DNA of 16,396 nt from Candidatus Kaiserbacteria bacterium (GTDB lineage Bacteria > Patescibacteriota > Minisyncoccia > Phycocordibacterales > UBA918): contig JAGQLZ010000015.1 in NCBI GenBank assembly GCA_020428895.1, positions 1-16,396 on the forward strand. Reading direction: 5' to 3'. Under the pieces are notes generated by a model, which did not search any database, was not told the DNA's origin, and saw nothing but the letters and a program-made list of their open reading frames with translations. The position numbers and the translations under genes were made by a program. Below, in pieces: positions 1-4,272 of the stretch (its first letter is position 1; each line of letters begins with the position of its first letter).

Positions 1-127
1 TGCGGAAGGTTGGTTAGCTTCACTTGGTATACCAGCTATTACAGTTGAACTTGGTTCATATCAATCAACTGAGTGGAATCAAAACCTAGCTGGAGTTAAA
101 TCAATTCTAAACAAATACGGAAAGTAG
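1..127 (+). CDS. C-terminal end of M14-type zinc carboxypeptidase (partial)
   Basis: Open from the left edge in the frame starting at base 2, ending with TAG at 125-127; only 41 residues are visible. The segment GIPAITVELGS followed by STEWNQNLAGVKSIL matches the end of M14 metallocarboxypeptidases (the MpaA / succinylglutamate desuccinylase-like group). There the Glu of a T-x-E-L strand is the catalytic base and a final helix follows. Family members cleave C-terminal or gamma-D-Glu peptide bonds, often in cell-wall peptides. The zinc ligands lie upstream of the window and cannot be checked. A strong terminator follows directly, so this is the last gene of its unit. The family call is fairly good; the substrate is unknown. 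Confidence 0.6.
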   Translation, partial: AEGWLASLGIPAITVELGSYQSTEWNQNLAGVKSILNKYGK

Positions 128-132
128 ACAGA

Positions 133-178
133 AAAACAAAAATCCGCGCGCCCTTAAAGGGCGCGCGGGTTTTGTTTA
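133..178 (+). terminator. Strong intrinsic terminator after the M14 gene
   Basis: The arms CCGCGCGCCC (144-153) and GGGCGCGCGG (159-168) pair perfectly around a TTAAA loop. The upstream arm is preceded by an A-rich run (133-142) and the downstream arm followed by GTTTTGTTT. It lies 17 nt after the stop codon. The flanking A and T runs could let it work in both directions. Confidence 0.9.
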
Positions 179-200
179 TATGCAATATTGAGCATTGAAA

Positions 201-275
201 AAACCCATGGTCTTTTCGTTTTTTTTGTGTGGGTCGGGCGTATCTGGGGGGGGGGGTGCGAAAAGCTATGGGTTT
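201..275. repeat. Interrupted inverted repeat enclosing T- and G-runs
   Basis: AAACCCAT (201-208) pairs with ATGGGTTT (268-275), and CTTTTC (212-217) with GAAAAG (260-265). A small internal loop (GGT against CT) separates the two stems. The enclosed loop holds a T8 run (219-226) and the G-rich block. It lies in the 290-bp gene-free gap between the M14 and DUF4349 genes. No RNA family is recognised. Confidence 0.5.
231..256 (+). other. G11 homopolymer and candidate G-quadruplex
   Basis: GGG (231-233), GGG (236-238) and an uninterrupted run of eleven G (246-256) give enough G-triplets for an intramolecular quadruplex on the + strand. A G11 run is exceptional in this AT-rich window. It may be a slippage-prone (phase-variable) tract or a sequencing artefact of uncertain length. 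Confidence 0.55.
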
Positions 276-280
276 GTGGG

Positions 281-299
281 TGAGACTACTGTAGTCTCA
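281..299. repeat. 19-bp perfect palindrome, operator-like
   Basis: TGAGACTAC, one central T, then GTAGTCTCA. It lies about 80 bp upstream of the DUF4349 promoter, lacks a T-run and so is not an intrinsic terminator. The TGAGACT/AGTCTCA core recurs at 3021-3040 (one wobble) and inside the terminator at 4075-4089. It may be a regulator site or an RNA hairpin; the binding protein is unknown. Confidence 0.45.
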
Positions 300-365
300 A
301 AGAACTAAATTTGATGTACTGGGTACACTAAGATTATATATGATTATATTAACCATGGCAATAAG

Positions 366-374
366 TTATACACA
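366..374 (+). promoter_or_regulatory. Isolated DnaA-box-like 9-mer
   Basis: TTATACACA matches the DnaA box consensus TTATNCACA at every position. It sits 8 nt upstream of the -10 of the DUF4349 promoter, where a bound protein could affect transcription. A single 9-mer in AT-rich DNA can arise by chance. Confidence 0.25.
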
Positions 375-379
375 GGTAC

Positions 380-388
380 TGATATAAT
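380..388 (+). promoter_or_regulatory. Extended -10 promoter for the DUF4349 gene
   Basis: TGATATAAT is a perfect extended -10 (TGnTATAAT). No good -35 is visible at the usual spacing, as is common for extended -10 promoters. Initiation near 395 would leave a leader of about 23 nt with no clear Shine-Dalgarno sequence. Confidence 0.65.
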
Positions 389-417
389 AAATTAATTAAG
401 AAATAACCCATCTAACA

Positions 418-1440
418 ATGCCTTCAATTTTTCAAAATAAATACGTTCGCTACGGAATCGGTGGCGTGATAATAATTTTTGCAACACTTATTTTTGTTTC
501 ATTAATGCTGGCTACATTAAATTCATCTAGAAGCACTGGTCTTGAATTTAGTAGTGGAACTTCAGCGTCACCATCTGCTAATTTTGCTATGCGTGATGGA
601 TCTGACGGTATGGAGAGAGTAATGGAAATGTCGGCAGTTGCAAACGATTCTGTTTCATATCCTTACCCCGAGCCAACCACAAACGACTACACCGCTGATT
701 TAGAATCTTACGAAACTACTACTTACAATATTTCCGGACAAACTCGAGAGTTCGATTCCGCTTGTAGTGCGCTTCGAGACATAAAAGAGAGGGGTGATAT
801 TCACTTTAAATCACTCAGTGAACAAACCAACCGCTGTAGCGCTACTTTCTTTACCAGTGAAGCTGAAGCAAACAATGTTCTTGCGAGACTGACTAGTTTT
901 TCAGATATTGAATACACCCGTAACACTACTTCTGTAACTAGACACCGACAACAACTATTAAGTCGTACAAATATACTTGAACAACAATTGGCTAGCGCTC
1001 AAAAGTCTCTAGCAAGTGCTGAAGTACAATTCGATGAGTTAGCAGAATTTGCCAAAGTTCAAAAAGACGCCTCAGCTTTATCAGAAGCAATTAGGTATAA
1101 GCTACAAAATATCGATACTCTTACTCAGCGGGTAATCAGCCTAAACTCTCAACTAGATAATCTCTATCAAAAAGCAGCTGACCTAGAAGCTCGTCTTGGT
1201 GTAGTGGAGTTTTCGGTATACATCAGTCGATTTGATCCGATAATAGTTGGTGAAAAAGCTAAGGAGTGGCAACAGGCATGGAATGAACTTGAGGACCAGT
1301 ACACTAAAACTTTAATTGGTTTATCTGCCTTTTTTGGCATCTTCCTTCTTTGGACTGTTCGGATAACTATATATGTACTAATGGTAATAATAATCATTAG
1401 ACTAATTTGGAAATTCATTAAAAAGCTTTGGAAGATGTAA
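418..1440 (+). CDS. DUF4349-like membrane protein with coiled coil
   Basis: 340 aa. An N-terminal hydrophobic segment (about residues 13-33) is followed by a Ser/Thr-rich stretch and a globular part beginning at YNISGQTREF. A long coiled coil rich in Gln/Leu/Ala (about 175-260) leads to a short conserved-looking piece (GVVEFSVYISRF) and a C-terminal membrane helix (about 300-333) with a basic tail ending KFIKKLWKM. This layout is that of DUF4349 proteins, whose function is unknown. The region between the two membrane segments is probably extracytoplasmic. The ATG at 418 follows a perfect extended -10 but no Shine-Dalgarno. The gene is monocistronic and ends at a terminator shared with the convergent recombinase gene. 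The family call rests on architecture and recalled pattern. Confidence 0.75.
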   Translation: MPSIFQNKYVRYGIGGVIIIFATLIFVSLMLATLNSSRSTGLEFSSGTSASPSANFAMRDGSDGMERVMEMSAVANDSVSYPYPEPTTNDYTADLESYETTTYNISGQTREFDSACSALRDIKERGDIHFKSLSEQTNRCSATFFTSEAEANNVLARLTSFSDIEYTRNTTSVTRHRQQLLSRTNILEQQLASAQKSLASAEVQFDELAEFAKVQKDASALSEAIRYKLQNIDTLTQRVISLNSQLDNLYQKAADLEARLGVVEFSVYISRFDPIIVGEKAKEWQQAWNELEDQYTKTLIGLSAFFGIFLLWTVRITIYVLMVIIIIRLIWKFIKKLWKM

Positions 1441-1448
1441 ACGTAAAT

Positions 1449-1485
1449 AAAAAAGCTGGACGCCCTTCGGGCGTCCAGCTTTTTT
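1449..1485. terminator. Bidirectional terminator shared by DUF4349 and xer genes
   Basis: The arms 1449-1465 and 1469-1485 are perfectly complementary over 17 bp: an A-run, GCTGGACGCCC, a TTC loop, GGGCGTCCAGC and a T-run. The structure is nearly symmetrical and serves both strands. The TAA stop of the leftward recombinase gene (1484-1486) overlaps the edge of the stem. Confidence 0.93.
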
Positions 1486-2395
1486 ATTTCCCATGAAACT
1501 TTTTATGAACGTCACGCAAGTGTTTGTCAGTTACGTGAGTATAAATCTGGGTGGTAGTAATATTGGCATGACCTAATAAAGCTTGGACTGAACGCAAATC
1601 AGCTCCATTACTCAATAAATCGGTAGCAAAACTATGACGAATAACGTGCGGGGTGACCTTACGAGTAATGCCAGCTTCAATGGCATAGCGTTTTAAAATT
1701 CTTTGAACCGCTCTCGGTGACAATCTTAAGTCTGGGGCATTCTTGGCATTCTTACCATATTGGATAAACATTGCTTCATCCATATCTTTACGATTTTTTT
1801 GGTAATTCTTAACCGCTTCTTTTGCTTCATCAGAAAGAAAAACTACCCGTACTTTATCTCCTTTACCACGAACTGAAAATTCATCACGAGTCATATCAAC
1901 GTCATCAATATTCAACGAACAAAGTTCAGAGATACGCAGACCAGTAGAAAAAAGTAATTCAAGAATAGCTTTGTCACGCATACCTCTAAGGGTATTAGTT
2001 TTTGGTGCCGCTCGAAGTCTTTTTAGTTCCTGATTTGTAATCAAATCTAGAGAACGTTCTGACACTTTTGCCAACTCGATCACTTCCGGTGAAACACATT
2101 CAATCTCACGTTTGCGCATAAACTTAAGAAAAGCTCGCAAGGCAATCAAATAATAATTCTGGGTACGCCGTTTCATTGAGTCAACTTTTCGACCATACTT
2201 AGTACCCGGTTGACGATTGAGCCACAGACGAAAATCACGAATTTTCTTTTCGGTAATGTCTGATGGTTTCTTGGCTTTCGAATATTCTAAAAACCTTGTT
2301 AGGTACCGATCGTAGTTTTCTATAGTCTTTACACTGCGACCACGTTCGATTTCAAGATATTCTAAAAACTGTCGCTTGGCTTCTTCAAGATTCAT
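1484..2395 (-). CDS. xerC: Xer-family tyrosine recombinase
   Basis: 303 aa, the usual XerC/XerD length. An N-terminal SAM-like, DNA-binding domain (about 1-95) precedes the catalytic domain (about 115-295). The catalytic set is visible: Arg154 in TGLRISEL, a Lys in the GKGDK hairpin (178 or 181), His250 and Arg253 in HVIRHSF, His276 in LLGH, and nucleophile Tyr285 in IYTHV. These enzymes cut and rejoin DNA through a 3'-phosphotyrosine link; the housekeeping ones resolve chromosome dimers at dif. The gene is transcribed alone, leftward. The ATG at 2393-2395 has no Shine-Dalgarno. XerC, XerD or the single-recombinase (XerA/XerH) type cannot be separated by eye. It borders an unusual inverted-repeat region, so a site-specific integrase role is also possible. 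Confidence 0.9.
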   Translation of the reverse strand: MNLEEAKRQFLEYLEIERGRSVKTIENYDRYLTRFLEYSKAKKPSDITEKKIRDFRLWLNRQPGTKYGRKVDSMKRRTQNYYLIALRAFLKFMRKREIECVSPEVIELAKVSERSLDLITNQELKRLRAAPKTNTLRGMRDKAILELLFSTGLRISELCSLNIDDVDMTRDEFSVRGKGDKVRVVFLSDEAKEAVKNYQKNRKDMDEAMFIQYGKNAKNAPDLRLSPRAVQRILKRYAIEAGITRKVTPHVIRHSFATDLLSNGADLRSVQALLGHANITTTQIYTHVTDKHLRDVHKKFHGK

Positions 2396-2439
2396 ACATA
2401 TATGATAACAGGAAAGGGTCGTAAAATGTTTGTAGTAAT

Positions 2440-2464
2440 TTGGTCTAGGAGGCTCCTAGACCAA
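2440..2464. repeat. 25-bp perfect palindrome beside the recombinase gene
   Basis: TTGGTCTAGGAG (2440-2451), one central G, then CTCCTAGACCAA (2453-2464). It lies 45 bp upstream of the recombinase start. No T-run follows on either strand, so it is not a normal terminator, and none is expected between divergent genes. It could be a structured leader for either transcript or a recombination or protein-binding site. Confidence 0.6.
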
Positions 2465-2485
2465 GGGAGGCGAATCTTTGTAGGA

Positions 2486-2586
2486 GTCAACAAATGGCCA
2501 AAATTTATAGATACGAATCAAGTTCTCTACTCAAAGATTACAAATCTTTTCCGTAAGATCTATAAATTTTGGCCATTTATTTTGAC
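2486..2586. repeat. Large inverted repeat with 21-bp perfect arms and nested hairpin
   Basis: The arms 2492-2512 and 2558-2578 are perfect reverse complements over 21 bp, starting AAATGGCCAAAATTT. Outer GTCAA (2486-2490) and TTGAC (2582-2586) extend the pairing. The 45-nt interior contains a second hairpin, AAAGATT (2533-2539) with AATCTTT (2543-2549). No transposase or obvious target duplication is seen. A 76-codon ORF crosses this stretch but looks like chance. With the palindrome at 2440 it fills most of the gene-free gap between the recombinase gene and rpsO. Its function is unknown. Confidence 0.7.
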
Positions 2587-2610
2587 AAAGGATAGGAAGC
2601 GTCGCATAAC

Positions 2611-2638
2611 TTGCAAAATTGTATTTTTATGATATAGT
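2611..2638 (+). promoter_or_regulatory. Promoter for rpsO
   Basis: TTGCAA (2611-2616), a 16-nt spacer, then TATAGT (2633-2638) preceded by TGA, giving an extended -10 TGATATAGT. The same 9-mer recurs upstream of the NYN gene. Initiation near 2645 would give an rpsO leader of about 100 nt. Confidence 0.65.
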
Positions 2639-2645
2639 TGTGCTC

Positions 2646-2745
2646 AACCTTCGCAGGTTATATCAGAAGCTGCGTTCCTCCCGTATCGTATCAATAAGTA
2701 TTCATACTAATGCGACTAGGTGGACTGCGGATAATTTTTCACAAA
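2646..2745 (+). promoter_or_regulatory. rpsO 5' leader, possible S15 autoregulatory RNA
   Basis: The leader begins with a small hairpin, AACCT (2646-2650) with AGGTT (2655-2659). Its CGCAG (2652-2656) could instead pair with CTGCG at 2670-2674 or at 2725-2729, so alternative folds are possible. S15 represses its own mRNA through differing leader structures in several bacteria (established for E. coli and Geobacillus). Regulation here is inference from position and these pairings only. Confidence 0.35.
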
Positions 2746-3012
2746 ATGTTAAGCAAACGAAAAAAAGAGAACGCTATTAAAGGAACTCAACGTCACGAAG
2801 GTGACACTGGTTCTCCAGAAGCACAAGTGGCTCTGTTGTCTCGTAAAATTGATGAACTATCAACCCACTTACGAAAGCACAAGAAAGACTTTCACTCACG
2901 TCGCGGACTACTACAAATGGTAGCTGACCGACGCAAACACTTACGCTACTTAGCCAAGAAAGATGAGTCAGCTTACCAAGCACTTATCAAGAAACTAGGC
3001 CTTAAGCGCTAA
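2746..3012 (+). CDS. rpsO: 30S ribosomal protein S15
   Basis: 88 aa from the ATG at 2746, which is the family's usual length. An in-frame ATG at 2710 would add 12 residues absent from S15, so the later start is chosen. Family signatures are clear: [26 protein letters not shown], the helix with [16 protein letters not shown], and [10 protein letters not shown]15 binds the central domain of 16S rRNA early in 30S platform assembly and forms a bridge to 23S rRNA. It has its own promoter and about 100 nt of leader, and ends at a strong terminator. In many bacteria rpsO is followed by pnp; here two genes lie between. No Shine-Dalgarno precedes the ATG closely; an AGGTGG lies too far upstream (2718-2723). 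Confidence 0.97.
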   Translation: MLSKRKKENAIKGTQRHEGDTGSPEAQVALLSRKIDELSTHLRKHKKDFHSRRGLLQMVADRRKHLRYLAKKDESAYQALIKKLGLKR

Positions 3013-3020
3013 AGCTTTAA

Positions 3021-3040
3021 TGAGATTCTGTGCAGTCTCA
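3021..3040. repeat. Hairpin with TGAGA/TCTCA arms between rpsO and its terminator
   Basis: TGAGATT (3021-3027) pairs with AGTCTCA (3034-3040), allowing one G-T wobble, around CTGTGC. It shares its outer arms with the palindromes at 281-299 and 4075-4089. It lies 2 nt before the rpsO terminator stem and could protect the 3' end or bind a protein. Confidence 0.4.
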
Positions 3041-3042
3041 AA

Positions 3043-3080
3043 AACAAAACCTCTTGCTTGCAAAAGCGAGAGGTTTTGTT
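3043..3080 (+). terminator. Intrinsic terminator of rpsO
   Basis: The 17-nt arms (3043-3059 and 3064-3080) pair with one G-T wobble around a GCAA loop. The core is CCTCTTGCTT against AAGCGAGAGG, flanked by A-rich and TTTTGTT tracts. The symmetry suggests possible activity in both directions. Confidence 0.88.
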
Positions 3081-3114
3081 ATGGTTGCGACAGATAAACA
3101 AAGGGAAACAAGAA

Positions 3115-3357
3115 ATGTCGATAGATCATCCACACAGTGGTGTTGAAGAAACTCTCACCGCTATAGAATGGGCGAGAGAGCTCAGCGGTAGTGACCCTAC
3201 CGAAACCTACATTTTGGTAGAGCGCCTCGACCATGCCAACTATGTGACCAACGACACGCATCTGGCACACAATGACTCTGATGCTGTAGCGTTGTCTTAC
3301 TACCAAGACGGCGAGCCAGCTCAATATGGCCACGAGTTGATCACGAGATTTATTTGA
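3115..3357 (+). CDS. Small acidic hypothetical protein
   Basis: 80 aa from the ATG at 3115; not recognised. The start at 3115 is chosen because AAAGGGA lies about 8-9 nt upstream, and because a start at 3058 would lie inside the rpsO terminator. The protein is acidic (VEETLTAIEWARELSG, THLAHNDSDAVALSYYQDG) with no membrane segment, signal or known motif. Three features set it apart: GC about 49% (120 of 243 counted) against about 38% for the start of the next gene, the only TGA stop in the window, and a Shine-Dalgarno-like site where most neighbours have none. It lies between two terminators, so it is its own unit. It may be recently acquired; a chance ORF is not excluded. Confidence 0.55.
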   Translation: MSIDHPHSGVEETLTAIEWARELSGSDPTETYILVERLDHANYVTNDTHLAHNDSDAVALSYYQDGEPAQYGHELITRFI

Positions 3358-3367
3358 ACCGTCAGAA

Positions 3368-3404
3368 ACCACCGATGTCATCGGTGGTGGTAGACACTTT
3401 TTTT
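3368..3404 (+). terminator. Probable terminator after the small ORF
   Basis: ACCACCGATG (3368-3377) and CATCGGTGGT (3379-3388) are perfect arms around one T. A run of seven T (3398-3404) follows 9 nt later, a longer gap than usual, so termination may be inefficient. Confidence 0.65.
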
Positions 3405-3405
3405 C

Positions 3406-3414
3406 TGATATAGT
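3406..3414 (+). promoter_or_regulatory. Extended -10 promoter for the NYN gene
   Basis: TGATATAGT is identical to the extended -10 of the rpsO promoter. The predicted start near 3421 leaves about 50 nt of AU-rich leader before the ATG at 3470, with no Shine-Dalgarno. TATATT at 3460-3465 is too close to the ATG to be the main -10. Confidence 0.5.
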
Positions 3415-3469
3415 TAATATCGAAGGTTCTTTTTAAAAATTATTTTAATACTTAAACTTTATATTTTTT

Positions 3470-4054
3470 ATGGGAGTAATCCGACACCCAGAACAACGGG
3501 TAGCAATTTTAATCGATACACAAAATTTGTATCACAGTGCAAAAAATTTATACAAATCAAAAGTTAACTTTGGCAACGTAGTTGAAACCGCCTTAGGTGA
3601 CAGAAAATTAATCCGCGCTTTATCATACGTAGTGAATACCGAGACAGGGGAGGAGAATGCATTCTTTGAGGCACTTGAAAAACTTGGTATCGAAATTAAA
3701 ACTAAAGATTTACAAATATTTTTCGGGGGTGCCAAAAAAGCTGACTGGGATGTTGGTATGGCGGTTGATGCTATTAAACTGGCCCACAAAGTCGATGCTA
3801 TTATTCTAGCAACTGGCGATGGTGATTTTATCCCTCTAGCTGAGTACGTGAAAAGCCAAGGTTGTCAGGTAGAAGCAATTACCTTTGGTCGCTCTGCTTC
3901 TGGAAAATTTAAAGAAACAGTAGACGACTTCATCGACCTTGATGAAGATCCAAACCGATTTTTAATTGGTTACAAACCAAATCGAAAAAAAGGAAACCGT
4001 GGCCTCCGATCACAAATACAAAAAGTGGTTGGAACTGATACTGATGATTTTTAG
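3470..4054 (+). CDS. NYN-domain (LabA-like, PIN-fold) putative ribonuclease
   Basis: 194 aa. The NYN fold spans about residues 10-160. Its conserved acidic cluster is visible: Asp16 with Asn19 in LIDTQNLYHSA, Asp92/Asp94 in KADWDVGMAVDAI, and Asp117/Asp119 in ATGDGDFIPL. These residues coordinate the metal in PIN/NYN nucleases. The GDGDF motif and the following QGCQVEAITFG strand are typical of LabA/DUF88 proteins. A basic tail follows (NRKKGNRGLR), which could bind RNA. Family members are thought to process or degrade RNA; the substrate here is unknown. It sits between rpsO and pnp, a context fitting RNA metabolism, but has its own promoter and terminator. Confidence 0.88.
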   Translation: MGVIRHPEQRVAILIDTQNLYHSAKNLYKSKVNFGNVVETALGDRKLIRALSYVVNTETGEENAFFEALEKLGIEIKTKDLQIFFGGAKKADWDVGMAVDAIKLAHKVDAIILATGDGDFIPLAEYVKSQGCQVEAITFGRSASGKFKETVDDFIDLDEDPNRFLIGYKPNRKKGNRGLRSQIQKVVGTDTDDF

Positions 4055-4062
4055 AAGTTACT

Positions 4063-4101
4063 AAAACAGCCGGATGAGACTAAGTCTCATCCGGCTGTTT
4101 T
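4063..4101 (+). terminator. Strong terminator after the NYN gene
   Basis: The arms 4063-4081 and 4083-4101 are perfectly complementary over 19 bp (A-run, CAGCCGGATGAGACT and its complement, T-run). It starts 8 nt after the TAG stop. The apex contains the recurring TGAGACT/AGTCTCA motif. Confidence 0.92.
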
Positions 4102-4193
4102 AAAATGAATCTCAAAACAAAATTTGCCACATATAAAAATAAAATGAACTTGTACTTTTCATTGTCTCTGTTATTTTTATTTAATTAGTCACA

Positions 4194-4256
4194 TGAGATA
4201 TCGGTAGGCAGATTACAACCAACATAATTTTGTTGCAATCTGAAACTGATATCTCA
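4194..4256 (+). promoter_or_regulatory. Long hairpin in the pnp 5' leader
   Basis: TGAGATATC (4194-4202) pairs with GATATCTCA (4248-4256), extended by GGT/ACT with one wobble. After a small internal loop (AGG against AA), CAGATTACAAC (4209-4219) pairs with GTTGCAATCTG (4232-4242) with one A-C mismatch, around a 12-nt loop. The base lies 16 nt before the pnp ATG. In E. coli a pnp leader stem-loop is cut by RNase III and PNPase then represses its own mRNA; a comparable role here is inference. No convincing promoter was found between 4102 and 4193. Confidence 0.65.
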
Positions 4257-4272
4257 ATAAAAGTAAGTAAAA

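Noticed and set aside
2486..2586. Insertion sequence or MITE
   Set aside because: There is no transposase and no clear target-site duplication, and the flanking bases continue the inverted pairing. It is kept as an unexplained inverted repeat instead.
2402..2632. 76-codon ORF between the recombinase gene and rpsO
   Set aside because: It runs straight through both inverted repeats and the rpsO -35 region, shows no family-like sequence and has no Shine-Dalgarno or suitable promoter.
2710..2745. In-frame ATG giving a 12-residue N-terminal extension of S15
   Set aside because: S15 proteins begin at the equivalent of the ATG at 2746, which gives the normal 88 aa; the extension ([12 protein letters not shown]) has no counterpart that I know.
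3058..3114. Upstream start for the small hypothetical ORF
   Set aside because: It would place the start codon inside the rpsO terminator stem; the ATG at 3115 has a better upstream sequence.
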